Positions 7,073 to 15,883 of a DNA stretch of 64,000 nucleotides are shown here, piece after piece. Numbering within the stretch: position 1 is the first letter of the stretch; each line of letters starts with the position of its first letter. Under the pieces are notes generated by a model. It did not search any database, was not told the DNA's origin, and saw nothing but the letters and a program-made list of their open reading frames with translations. A program made the translations under genes and the position numbers. Where the stretch lies: NCBI GenBank assembly GCA_900540475.1, contig UQGG01000003.1, forward strand, positions 206,002 through 270,001, read 5' to 3'. This DNA is from an uncultured Robinsoniella sp. (lineage in GTDB: Bacteria; Bacillota; Clostridia; Lachnospirales; Lachnospiraceae).

Positions 7073-8695
7073 ATGGCAAAGGAAATTAAATACGGCATTG
7101 ATGCAAGAACAGCATTAGAAGCTGGTGTAGACAAATTAGCAAACACAGTAAGAGTAACATTGGGACCAAAAGGAAGAAACGTGGTACTTGACAAACAGTT
7201 CGGTACACCCCTTATCACAAATGATGGTGTTACAATTGCAAAAGAAATCGAATTAGAAGATGCATTTGAAAACATGGGCGCACAGCTGGTAAAAGAAGTT
7301 GCTACAAAGACAAATGATGTAGCTGGTGATGGTACTACAACAGCAACTGTACTGGCACAGGCAATGATTCATGAAGGAATGAAGAACCTGGCAGCAGGAG
7401 CAAACCCAATTGAACTTAGAAAAGGTATGAAAAAAGCAACTGTGACTGCAGTAGATGCAATCGCAGCTATGAGCCGCAAAGTAAACGGAAAAGGACAGAT
7501 CGCTAAAGTTGCAGCTATCTCCGCTGGGGATGACGAAGTTGGAAACATGGTAGCAGATGCTATGGAAAAAGTTTCAAACGACGGAGTTATCACAATCGAA
7601 GAATCAAAAACAATGATGACTGAATTAGACCTTGTAGAAGGTATGCAGTTTGACAGAGGATATATTTCCGCATACATGGCAACTGATATGGAAAAAATGG
7701 AAGCAAATCTGGAGGATCCATATATCTTAATCACAGATAAAAAGATCTCTAATATTCAGGAAATCCTTCCATTATTAGAGCAGATCGTACAGTCCGGCAA
7801 GAAACTTTTAATTATTGCAGAAGACATCGAAGGGGAAGCACTTACCACTCTGATCGTTAACAAATTAAGAGGAACTTTCCAGGTAGTAGGCGTTAAAGCA
7901 CCTGGTTACGGCGACAGAAGAAAAGCAATGTTAGAAGATATCGCTATCTTAACAGGCGGACAGGTGATTTCTGATGAGCTTGGCTTAGAATTAAAAGAAA
8001 CTACAATGGAACAGCTTGGACGTGCAAAATCCGTTAAAGTTCAAAAAGAGAATACAATCATCGTTGACGGATGCGGAGATAAAGCTGCAATCGACAACAG
8101 AGTATCCCAGATCAAAGCTATGATCGAAGAGACTACTTCTGATTTTGACAGAGAAAAATTACAGGAAAGACTTGCAAAACTGGCAGGCGGAGTTGCTGTA
8201 ATCCGAGTAGGAGCAGCTACAGAAACAGAAATGAAAGAAGCAAAACTTCGTATGGAAGATGCATTAAATGCAACCAGAGCTGCAGTTGAAGAAGGAATTA
8301 TCGCAGGCGGCGGGTCTGCTTACATCCATGCAGCAAAAGAAGTGGAAACGTTAGTAGCAACTTTGGAAGGCGATGTAAAAACCGGTGCAAAAGTGATCTT
8401 AAAAGCGCTGGAATCTCCACTGTTCCACATCGTTGCAAATGCAGGATTAGAAGGATCTGTAGTAATCAACAAGATTAAAGAATCTGAAGTTGGTATCGGA
8501 TTTGATGCAGCAAAAGAATCTTATGTTGATATGGTTGAAGCTGGAATCCTGGATCCGGTTAAGGTTACAAGAAGCGCTCTGCAGAACGCAACAAGCGTAG
8601 CAAGCACATTCCTTACAACAGAATCTTGTGTTGCAAATATTAAAGAAGATGCTCCGGCTATGCCGGCAGGAAACCCTGGAATGGGCATGATGTAA
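7073..8695 (+). CDS. groEL: Chaperonin GroEL
   Basis: ATP-dependent 60-kDa chaperonin of 540 residues that encloses unfolded proteins under the GroES lid. It shows the ATP-site motifs TLGPKGRNVV and NDVAGDGTTTATVLA, the apical GYISAYMATD region, AGGVAVIRVGAATETEMKE near residue 405 and the Gly-Met tail GNPGMGMM. The start follows AAGGAGGA (7058-7065). Codon use is strongly biased, as expected for a very highly expressed gene. A strong terminator follows. Confidence 0.98.
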   Translation: MAKEIKYGIDARTALEAGVDKLANTVRVTLGPKGRNVVLDKQFGTPLITNDGVTIAKEIELEDAFENMGAQLVKEVATKTNDVAGDGTTTATVLAQAMIHEGMKNLAAGANPIELRKGMKKATVTAVDAIAAMSRKVNGKGQIAKVAAISAGDDEVGNMVADAMEKVSNDGVITIEESKTMMTELDLVEGMQFDRGYISAYMATDMEKMEANLEDPYILITDKKISNIQEILPLLEQIVQSGKKLLIIAEDIEGEALTTLIVNKLRGTFQVVGVKAPGYGDRRKAMLEDIAILTGGQVISDELGLELKETTMEQLGRAKSVKVQKENTIIVDGCGDKAAIDNRVSQIKAMIEETTSDFDREKLQERLAKLAGGVAVIRVGAATETEMKEAKLRMEDALNATRAAVEEGIIAGGGSAYIHAAKEVETLVATLEGDVKTGAKVILKALESPLFHIVANAGLEGSVVINKIKESEVGIGFDAAKESYVDMVEAGILDPVKVTRSALQNATSVASTFLTTESCVANIKEDAPAMPAGNPGMGMM

Positions 8696-8745
8696 TATTT
8701 GGTAACTTTAGTTTAATATTATTTAGAGAAATTTTACAAAAAGTG

Positions 8746-8776
8746 AGGACGAACGAGATAGACGTTCGTCCTTATT
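8746..8776 (+). terminator. Intrinsic terminator after groEL
   Basis: A perfect 10-bp stem, AGGACGAACG (8746-8755) with CGTTCGTCCT (8763-8772), followed by TATTTATG. Confidence 0.85.
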
Positions 8777-8825
8777 TATGTTAAACTAGTTGGTAAACAA
8801 ACGAAAAAAGGAGCAAAATCAGAAG

Positions 8826-9503
8826 ATGTCATTTAAGGAGAAGGCAACAGAAGAAAAAGCGAAGTTAAAAGACTTGACATTTAAGGGGAAATTGCAGTAT
8901 TTCTGGGATTATTACAAGTTCGTACTGGTTATTCTGGCAATCATTGTTGTTATCGTCTGGCTCGCCGTGGATATTTACAAAGGGAAACAGATCAAGACCG
9001 GCTTGTATGTTATGGCACTGAATACCAACATGATGGATACCGAAGGCTCCCCTCTTACGGATGGTTTTATAAAGGCTGCAGGCTTTGAGGAAACCGGTGA
9101 GCAGGTTACTTTTGACTCATCTGCAATGATTAATCTGGATCAGCAGGACCAGATGACCGTCAGCAGTATTACGAAAGTCATGGCTGTTATGACCACGGGA
9201 GATCTGGATCTTATGATTGTACCGGAAGATTTATTTGAATATTATGCCAGTGCGGGAGCATTCCAGGACTGGAAAGGAATTCTTTCGGATGCTGATTATG
9301 AAAAGTATAAGGATTATTTAATGACCGGAACAGATAAGGATACCGGTACGGAATATACGTGTGGACTCCGTATTGAGGACAGTAAGCTCATTAAAGATTC
9401 TGAAATGGCAAGTTACAGTCCAATTATTCTCTGTCCGGTAGCGAATTCAGAACGAACTGCAACATCTGCAAAATATGTGGATTATCTTTTTGGATCAAAT
9501 TAA
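8826..9503 (+). CDS. Single-pass membrane protein with extracellular domain, unknown function
   Basis: A 225-residue protein of a type I cannot name. A basic, charged N-terminus (MSFKEKATEEKAKLKDLTFK) is followed by one membrane segment at about residues 33-53 (LVILAIIVVIVWLAVDI) and an extracellular domain. That domain carries strings such as TVSSITKVMAVMTTGDLDLMIVPED and FQDWKGILSDADYEKYKDY, which resemble the ligand-binding lobe of extracellular solute-binding proteins; the resemblance is weak. The ATG at 8826 is preceded by AAAGGAG (8807-8813) at a rather long 12-nt spacing; a TTG at 8790 would add 12 residues. Confidence 0.7.
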   Translation: MSFKEKATEEKAKLKDLTFKGKLQYFWDYYKFVLVILAIIVVIVWLAVDIYKGKQIKTGLYVMALNTNMMDTEGSPLTDGFIKAAGFEETGEQVTFDSSAMINLDQQDQMTVSSITKVMAVMTTGDLDLMIVPEDLFEYYASAGAFQDWKGILSDADYEKYKDYLMTGTDKDTGTEYTCGLRIEDSKLIKDSEMASYSPIILCPVANSERTATSAKYVDYLFGSN

Positions 9504-9588
9504 GGAAAAAGGGAAGAAATACTTTATTATTTCAGTAAATGGCATTATAATAAAAGAATACAAGTATTGCTAATTTAGGAGGAAGAAC

Positions 9589-10092
9589 ATGAGTGATTTG
9601 TACACAGAATTAATAGTTAAGAGGAAGACACCGGCATCGGACCAGGTAAAGAAAGTGCTTTTAATTGTTGCTACCGTTTTGATAGCATTTGTAGGGCTGT
9701 TTGTTACTCCCTTCGGATTAATTGCTTTGATTGCCATCGGTGTTGCAGATTATTTCCTGATTCCAAGATTCGACCTGGAATTTGAGTACCTGTATGTAAA
9801 TGGGGAACTGGATGTGGACAAGATTATGTCTAAGACAAAAAGAAAAAGAGCCCGCAGCCTGGATCTGGAAAAAATGATACTTATGGCACCTGTAAATTCA
9901 CATGAGCTGGATTATTACAATCAGAATAACAGCATTAAAGTAGTTGATTTTTCTTCCGGTGAGCCGGATCATAAGATTTTCGCATTGATTATGCAGTCTG
10001 ATAAAGGAATGGAGAAAATTCTTATTGAACCAAATGAAGTGATGTTAAATGATATCAGAAGAATTGCACCAAGCAAAGTAAAGTTCATGTAG
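9589..10092 (+). CDS. Conserved two-helix membrane protein (DUF6106-like)
   Basis: A 167-residue protein opening with SDLYTELIVKRKTPAS, followed by two closely spaced membrane helices (about 23-40 and 43-58). A cytoplasmic domain then carries basic (SKTKRKRARSLDLEKM) and mixed alpha/beta stretches. The opening and layout match my memory of the Lachnospiraceae family DUF6106; this is recall, not a search. GGAGGAAG (9579-9586) precedes the start. TATAAT occurs at 9548-9553 and may be its own -10. Function unknown. Confidence 0.7.
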   Translation: MSDLYTELIVKRKTPASDQVKKVLLIVATVLIAFVGLFVTPFGLIALIAIGVADYFLIPRFDLEFEYLYVNGELDVDKIMSKTKRKRARSLDLEKMILMAPVNSHELDYYNQNNSIKVVDFSSGEPDHKIFALIMQSDKGMEKILIEPNEVMLNDIRRIAPSKVKFM

Positions 10093-10125
10093 AGTTGGAA
10101 TGTGCCCTGATCAGGCAGATAAAAG

Positions 10126-10160
10126 TAGCGCCGCACTGTTAAAGTGGAAGCGCTATTTTT
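10126..10160 (+). terminator. Hairpin terminator
   Basis: TAGCGC (10126-10131) pairs with GCGCTA (10150-10155), with an inner GCACT/AGTGG stem, followed by TTTTT. Confidence 0.75.
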
Positions 10161-10430
10161 ACGTAAATCCATACTTTGAGGTGAGGGCGGGAAGTTTTCA
10201 GAAAGAGGGATGTAAATTCTGGATTTTTATATCGTGTTAAGAAAATATTAAGGAAATGTTGTAAAAATTTTCACAATATGAAGTTATACTAAAGCGTGTT
10301 TGAAATAAAGAACAAGAACTTTGAACAGTACGGAATTGTAACCGGGAAAAATGTGAAAGAACTTTCACAGGATTAATTGGACAGTATCGCAGACAGACTT
10401 TAGTTCTGCATGCGGTAAGTGAGAATACGA
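10161..10430. other. Intergenic region with a fragment of a dispersed repeat
   Basis: No gene is visible. TATACT (10285-10290) may be a -10. The 13-mer AGCGTGTTTGAAA at 10293-10305 is identical to the terminal arm of the palindromic elements near 43.6 and 47.5 kb, without an opposing arm here. Confidence 0.4.
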
Positions 10431-11210
10431 ATGAGAAACAGACAGAGAAATAAATATTACAGAAACAGTCAGAGAAATAAAAGAAGAGTGTCCCAAAGAA
10501 GGTCCAGGGGAGGAAGAGAAACACAGTATCAGCAGCGTGCAGAGATGGTGAAAAGAACCATTGTGACAGGCGTTGGGATATTTATTATCGTTCTTGCTGT
10601 TGTTGGGTATAAGCTGATATTCCATAAAACCCAGCCGGTGAGTGTGGCGGAAACAACTGCGGAAACCCAGCCGGCTGCAGAGACGGAAGATTCAAATCCC
10701 ATACCCCAGCCGGATATCGATGTTCAGCTGCTGGATATTAATCCATATTCCAGACCGGGGATACCTACGGATAAGATCACTGCAATTGTTGTACATTATC
10801 TTGCGAACCCCATGACTACGGCGCAGCAAAACAGGGACTATTTTGATAGTCTCAAGGATCTGCAGAATGATTATTTAAGCAGTAATTTTATCGTTGGACT
10901 GGACGGAGAAATTATTCAGTGTGTACCCACATCTGAGATGGCGTATGCTTCAAATGACAGAAATCAGGATACCGTTTCAATTGAATGCTGTCATCCGGAT
11001 GAAAGTGGGAAATATAATGATGCTACTTATGAATCTCTGGTCAAGCTGGTAGCTTTCCTTTGTGGAAAGTTTGAGCTGGGGACGGATCAGATTATCCGGC
11101 ATTACGATGTAACCGGGAAAATATGCCCTAAGTATTTTGTGGAAAATGAAGATAAATGGGAAGCGTTTAAAACAGATGTAGGAAATTATATGGAGGAGTA
11201 TATGAAATGA
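10431..11210 (+). CDS. Membrane-anchored N-acetylmuramoyl-L-alanine amidase (Amidase_2)
   Basis: Cleaves the lactyl-peptide bond of peptidoglycan. The 259-residue protein has a very basic N-terminus (15 Arg/Lys in 30 residues), one membrane helix (about 42-62), a Thr/Glu/Pro spacer and a zinc amidase domain from about residue 100. The T7-lysozyme-like site is intact: AIVVHYLA gives the first His, and HYDVTGKICP gives the second His, the catalytic Lys and the Cys ligand. The ATG at 10431 is preferred; a GTG at 10419 is possible and neither has a strong ribosome site. Its stop overlaps the next start, so it leads an operon with the YjbQ gene. Confidence 0.88.
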   Translation: MRNRQRNKYYRNSQRNKRRVSQRRSRGGRETQYQQRAEMVKRTIVTGVGIFIIVLAVVGYKLIFHKTQPVSVAETTAETQPAAETEDSNPIPQPDIDVQLLDINPYSRPGIPTDKITAIVVHYLANPMTTAQQNRDYFDSLKDLQNDYLSSNFIVGLDGEIIQCVPTSEMAYASNDRNQDTVSIECCHPDESGKYNDATYESLVKLVAFLCGKFELGTDQIIRHYDVTGKICPKYFVENEDKWEAFKTDVGNYMEEYMK

Positions 11211-11611
11211 ATACCTATAAGCATAATTTAACAATATCACAGCCCCAGCGCCTGGTGGATATTACGGGAAGCATAAAAGAAGATGTGAAAAAAAGCGGGA
11301 TTGCGGATGGAATAGTAGTGATCTATTGTCCTCATACCACGGCAGGCATCACGATTAATGAAAACTGTGATCCGGATGTATGCACAGACTTTATATACGG
11401 GTATGAAAAGGTATTTCCAACCCAGGATAAAGAATACCGCCATTTTGAAGGAAATTCCCATGCACATATGAAATCCGCAGCTGTTGGGGCGTCATCCACT
11501 TTGATATTAGAGAATGGGAAACTGATACTGGGTACCTGGCAGGCGGTTTATTTCTGCGAATTTGACGGTCCCCGCAATCGGTCTTATTATGTTAAAGTGA
11601 TGGAGGGATAA
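11207..11611 (+). CDS. yjbQ: YjbQ/UPF0047 family protein
   Basis: A 134-residue single-domain protein of the widespread YjbQ family, linked in the literature to weak thiamine-phosphate synthase activity; the physiological role remains uncertain. Diagnostic motifs are CPHTTAGITINENCDPDV, the His-rich EGNSHAHMKSAAVGAS and LGTWQAVYFCEFDGPRNR. It starts with a 4-base overlap (ATGA) with the amidase stop, and the downstream HD gene starts 3 bases after its stop, so the three are translationally coupled. Confidence 0.9.
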   Translation: MNTYKHNLTISQPQRLVDITGSIKEDVKKSGIADGIVVIYCPHTTAGITINENCDPDVCTDFIYGYEKVFPTQDKEYRHFEGNSHAHMKSAAVGASSTLILENGKLILGTWQAVYFCEFDGPRNRSYYVKVMEG

Positions 11612-11614
11612 TCC

Positions 11615-12181
11615 GTGCATGAAGAATCTGTACTAAAATTCCTGAAACTTTCAGAGCAGCTAAAGTGCAATACCAGGCACTGTGAGACTTCTTCCGGAAG
11701 AAAAGAAAGTGTTGCAGAGCACTGCTTTAGACTGGTCCTGTTTGCCTGGCTTTTAAAGGACGATTTTCCTGATCTGGATATGGAGAAGGTCATGCATATG
11801 TGTCTGATCCATGATATGGGAGAAGCCGTAACGGGTGATATCCCCTGCTTTGAAAAGACAGATGAAGCAAGAGCGGTTGAAGGATCGGAGATCAGAAATA
11901 TTGCTGAAATGCTGGATGGGAGCAGAAGGCAGGAATTTCTGGACCTCCACCGGGAGATGGAGGAAAATGTAACGGAAGAAGCCAGATTATTTCATATCTT
12001 GGATAAGATGGAGGCCGTTATCCAGCATAACGAATCAGATCTGTCAACCTGGCTTCCCCTGGAGTATGATCTGCAGATGACTTACGGGGTAGAAGAAGCC
12101 AGAGAATTTGCAGTCACCGGTAAATTAAGGGATCTTGTACTGGAAGAAAGCCGTAAGAAGATTATGGAAAAAGAAAAATAG
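11615..12181 (+). CDS. HD-domain hydrolase (YfbR/HDDC2-like nucleotidase)
   Basis: A 188-residue metal-dependent phosphohydrolase. The HD superfamily residues are visible: His in VAEHCFRL (about 36), the HD pair in CLIHDMGEAVTGDIP (about 66-67) and a distal Asp in ILDKMEA (about 128). Layout and length match the YfbR/HDDC2 5'-deoxynucleotidase group; the substrate is inferred. The start is a GTG at 11615 with GGAGGG (11602-11607) at good spacing; the ribosome site lies inside the upstream gene. Confidence 0.85.
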   Translation: MHEESVLKFLKLSEQLKCNTRHCETSSGRKESVAEHCFRLVLFAWLLKDDFPDLDMEKVMHMCLIHDMGEAVTGDIPCFEKTDEARAVEGSEIRNIAEMLDGSRRQEFLDLHREMEENVTEEARLFHILDKMEAVIQHNESDLSTWLPLEYDLQMTYGVEEAREFAVTGKLRDLVLEESRKKIMEKEK

Positions 12182-12214
12182 AGAAAGCGGGCGTATAAGC
12201 CTGTAAGGAGCTTT

Positions 12215-13699
12215 ATGATAAAAGAGTTGTATAAAAATATTTGTGATGGCACCGAAATAAGGAAAAATCTGATTTCACTGAGGCAGGAAATGAAGGAGCC
12301 GTATGCAAAACGTGCACTGGCATATGAACTGGCAGGTGCGTTTGATGTGTTTGTGACACTTTTAAAAAATGAGGATGCAAAAGTAAGGAAAAATGCAGCA
12401 CTTATTATGGGGGATCTGGAATGTGAGGATCTGTTGCCTGTATTAGTGAAAGCTTATAAAAAGGAAGAAAAACTATTTATTAAATCAGATTTTCTGAAAG
12501 CTATTTCACAGTATGAATATCAGGAATATCTGCCGATGTTAAAAGAAAGGCTTCTAAAGCTGACAAATGATCCAGTTGAGGAATCTAATGTGAAGCATGT
12601 ACGAGAAGAAACTGCTCTGCTGCAGAATATGATTCTGAAATACGAAAAGCCCCAAAAACATAAATTCACAGGACTGGATAAACCTCTGGAGGTGATATTG
12701 CTTACAAACCGCAGCCACAGGGAAGTAACGAAGAATCAGATTGCAGACGGTGAGATTAAAATGCTGGCAGGAGGACTTCGGGTAGCAACCGAATCACTGG
12801 AAGAAATTCTGCCGATTCGGACGTATCAGGAAATGCTGTTCCCGGTCAAAGGCGCACCGGTGCTTAGCGGTACGCCGGAAGAAATGGCTTACCGGCTTAA
12901 ACGCTCTGGCTTCTTGTCATTTCTGGAGGAGATGCACAGTGGGGAAGGTCCGTTTTATTACCGCATTGAATTAAAGAGCCGTATGACGCTGGATAAAAAA
13001 GGTCCTTTTATACGTAAGTTTTCGGCAGCCCTGGAAAAGCAGCTGGACAGAAAACTGATAAATTCTTCCTCGGAATATGAAATTGAACTGCGTCTGATTG
13101 AGAATAAAGCAGGGGATTTCATACCGCTGTTAAAGCTTTATACGCTAGAGGATAAACGGTTTTCTTATCGGAAACAGACACTGCCAACATCTATTTCTCC
13201 CTGCAATGCAGCGCTTATTATGGAACTTGCAAAAGAGTATTTAAAGGATGGGGCACAGGTATTAGATCCATTTTGCGGCGTGGGAACAATGCTGATTGAA
13301 CGTAGTAAAATAGCGAAAGCGGACCCGATTTATGGACTGGATATTTTGGAAGAAGCGGTAGTAAAAGCAGAAGAAAATACAAAAAATGCCGGTATGATTG
13401 CTCACTATATCAACCGTGATTATTTTGATTTCCGCCATGAATACCTATTTGATGAGATTGTAACCAACATGCCGGGTGTATCGAAAACCAAGGACCGGGT
13501 ATTCGTTCAGAAACTTTATGAGAAATTCTGGACAAAATCCAGAGAGCTGCTTAAAGAAGACGGATGCATTGTGATGTACTCTGACGAGAGAGATGTGCTC
13601 CTTGGGACGCTGCGAAAACAGGATTATTTTAAACTGGTAAAAGAAACTGTGATTAATGACCGGGAAGGCAGCAGTGTTTTTATTGTGAAATGCATCTAG
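12215..13699 (+). CDS. HEAT-repeat plus Rossmann methyltransferase (THUMP/UPF0020-like RNA methylase)
   Basis: A 494-residue two-part protein. Residues 1-140 are helical repeats of HEAT type (VRKNAALIMGDLECEDLLPVLVKAYKKE). The C-terminal half is a class I methyltransferase with motif I DPFCGVGTMLIERSKI (about 349-364) and the acidic motif GLDIL. The layout before motif I (LPTSISPCNAALIMELA) matches UPF0020/Trm14-type N2-guanine RNA methylases. The catalytic motif IV, normally N-P/L-P-F/Y, reads NMPG (about 423-426). GTAAGGAG (12204-12211) precedes the start. It probably modifies tRNA or rRNA; substrate unknown. Confidence 0.8.
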   Translation: MIKELYKNICDGTEIRKNLISLRQEMKEPYAKRALAYELAGAFDVFVTLLKNEDAKVRKNAALIMGDLECEDLLPVLVKAYKKEEKLFIKSDFLKAISQYEYQEYLPMLKERLLKLTNDPVEESNVKHVREETALLQNMILKYEKPQKHKFTGLDKPLEVILLTNRSHREVTKNQIADGEIKMLAGGLRVATESLEEILPIRTYQEMLFPVKGAPVLSGTPEEMAYRLKRSGFLSFLEEMHSGEGPFYYRIELKSRMTLDKKGPFIRKFSAALEKQLDRKLINSSSEYEIELRLIENKAGDFIPLLKLYTLEDKRFSYRKQTLPTSISPCNAALIMELAKEYLKDGAQVLDPFCGVGTMLIERSKIAKADPIYGLDILEEAVVKAEENTKNAGMIAHYINRDYFDFRHEYLFDEIVTNMPGVSKTKDRVFVQKLYEKFWTKSRELLKEDGCIVMYSDERDVLLGTLRKQDYFKLVKETVINDREGSSVFIVKCI

Positions 13700-13826
13700 T
13701 ACTCCAGCAGGTGCTAAACATAGATTCTCAAATGGTTAATACACGCTCTAGTGATATGATTTGCGCAAGGCAGTATTAATTGCAGTTCACTATAACAGAT
13801 AAGATGAATTTTAATTTACTTATGAG

Positions 13827-13858
13827 ACCGGAGCAGCTTCTTTGCAGCTCTGGTTTTA
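13827..13858 (+). terminator. Probable terminator
   Basis: ACCGGAGC (13827-13834) pairs with GCTCTGGT (13847-13854, one G-U), followed by TTTATTTT. It lies about 130 bases after the methyltransferase stop. Confidence 0.6.
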
Positions 13859-13910
13859 TTTTCGGTTTTGTGGTTTTTTTCGCAAGAAATGAAGACAGCA
13901 ACAGCACCCC

Positions 13911-13939
13911 TTGACAGCATTTTTTAAGGCTCGTATACT
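13911..13939 (+). promoter_or_regulatory. pepF promoter
   Basis: TTGACA (13911-13916), 17-nt spacer, TATACT (13934-13939): close to sigma-A consensus and 40 bases before the pepF start. Confidence 0.85.
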
Positions 13940-13978
13940 TAACTATAAGAATGGAAGCAAAAGAATGGAGGAATTTAT

Positions 13979-15784
13979 ATGGCAGAAGGAAACGTGATTA
14001 TAACCAGAGAACAACAGAAGACAGAACATACATGGGCGATGGAAGATCTTTATAAAAACGATGAAGCCTGGGGAGAAGACAGCAGACAGCTGGAAAAAAT
14101 GATTGGTGAATTTGCAGCCTTTCGGGGACATTTGAAGGATAGTGGGAAGCGTCTTCTGGAAATGCTGGATGCCTACAGCGATATGAATCAGCTGGGCGAA
14201 AAAATATATGTATATGCAAACCAGAAATTACATGAGAATACCGGTAATGGCAGATATCAGCAGATGGCGGGCGAGTCTCAGGTGATTATGACCATGTTAA
14301 ACAGCGCCACCGCGTTTGTGGTACCGGAAATTCTGGGAATACAGGAGGAATTACTGGAGAAATTTAAGGCAGAAACAAAAGGTCTGGACAGATACCAGAA
14401 ATTTTTATCGGATATTATCAGGCAGAAAGATCATGTCTTGTCTGAAAAAGAAGAAGAACTTCTGGCTGGTGTCTCCGAGGTTGCACAGGGACCGGGGAAT
14501 ATCTTCAGCATGTTTAATAATGCAGATATTAAATTTGGAGATATTACAGATGAAAAGGGTGATGCCGTCAGACTGACCCAGGGACGCTATATATCCTTTT
14601 TGGAGAGTAAGGACAGGCAAGTCCGAAAAGAAGCTTTTGAGACCATATATGCCTCTTATAAGAGCTTCCAGAACACACTGGCTGCCACTTACGATGCAAA
14701 TGCCAGGCAGGCAGCATTTTTTGCCAAAACCAGAAGCTATGAATCCGCACTGGCAGCAGCACTGGATGATAGTAATATTCCAGTCCATGTATATGATAAC
14801 CTTATTGAAGCAGTTCATAAAAATATGAACCTGATGTACCGCTATGTGGATCTGCGCAAGAAATTACTGGATCTGGATGACCTTCACATGTATGATCTTC
14901 ATGTCTCAATGGTGTCAGGGGTAGATATGAAAATTGATTATGAGCAGGCGAAGAAAATAGTGCTGGAAGGTCTGGCACCTTTGGGAGAAGAATATCGGGG
15001 GCTGCTGCAGCAAGGCTTTGAAAGCCGCTGGATTGATGTCTATGAAAATGAAGGAAAGAGAACAGGTGCTTATTCCTGGGGGGCTTACGGAACCCATCCC
15101 TATGTATTGCTGAATCACCAGAATAATCTCAACAGTGTATTTACTTTGGCACATGAAATGGGTCATGCACTGCACTCCTATTATTCCGATGAAAACCAGC
15201 CGTACATCTATGCGGGGTATAAGATCTTTGTAGCGGAAGTGGCATCAACCTGCAATGAAGCGCTGCTGATACATCATTTAATAGAAAAGACAGAGGATAA
15301 GCAGGAAAAAGCATACCTGATTAATTACTTCCTGGATCAGTTTAAGAGTACCCTCTACCGCCAGACTATGTTTGCAGAATTTGAAAAAGCTACCCATAAG
15401 GTAGTTGGCGAGGGCGGAACGCTGAATGCGGAGACATTGTGCAAGGTATATTATAATCTGAACAAAACTTATTTTGGGGATGGAATGGTAATTGACGACG
15501 ATATCGCCTATGAATGGGCAAGGATTCCTCATTTTTATACACCGTTTTATGTATATCAGTATGCAACAGGCTTTTCAGCGGCAATTGCCATCAGCAGTAA
15601 AATATTAAATGGCGAGAAAGATGCGGTAGAAAACTACAAAAAGTTCTTAAGCGGCGGCAGTTCCATGGACCCCATAGATTTACTGAAGCTGTGCGGTGTA
15701 GATATGACACAGCCGGAACCTGTGGATGAAGCATTGAAGGTTTTTGGAAGTTATTTGGATAAATTAGAACAATTGTACAGGTAA
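13979..15784 (+). CDS. pepF: Oligoendopeptidase F (M3B family)
   Basis: Cytosolic zinc metallopeptidase cutting oligopeptides of roughly 7-17 residues. The 601-residue protein carries HEMGHALHSYYS (HExxH, about 393-397) and the downstream Glu ligand in EVASTCNEALL. It also has the C-terminal GFSAAIAISSKIL and LSGGSSMDPIDLLKLCGVDM typical of PepF. GGAGGA (13966-13971) lies upstream. It has its own near-consensus promoter and appears monocistronic. Confidence 0.96.
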   Translation: MAEGNVIITREQQKTEHTWAMEDLYKNDEAWGEDSRQLEKMIGEFAAFRGHLKDSGKRLLEMLDAYSDMNQLGEKIYVYANQKLHENTGNGRYQQMAGESQVIMTMLNSATAFVVPEILGIQEELLEKFKAETKGLDRYQKFLSDIIRQKDHVLSEKEEELLAGVSEVAQGPGNIFSMFNNADIKFGDITDEKGDAVRLTQGRYISFLESKDRQVRKEAFETIYASYKSFQNTLAATYDANARQAAFFAKTRSYESALAAALDDSNIPVHVYDNLIEAVHKNMNLMYRYVDLRKKLLDLDDLHMYDLHVSMVSGVDMKIDYEQAKKIVLEGLAPLGEEYRGLLQQGFESRWIDVYENEGKRTGAYSWGAYGTHPYVLLNHQNNLNSVFTLAHEMGHALHSYYSDENQPYIYAGYKIFVAEVASTCNEALLIHHLIEKTEDKQEKAYLINYFLDQFKSTLYRQTMFAEFEKATHKVVGEGGTLNAETLCKVYYNLNKTYFGDGMVIDDDIAYEWARIPHFYTPFYVYQYATGFSAAIAISSKILNGEKDAVENYKKFLSGGSSMDPIDLLKLCGVDMTQPEPVDEALKVFGSYLDKLEQLYR

Positions 15785-15883
15785 TGTTTAAAAAAATAAA
15801 CAATTTTCCATCAAATTTTCAGTAGATATTTTGATAAAAACATGTTACAATATTGTTACAAAATGTTTAAATGGGTGAGAAGA

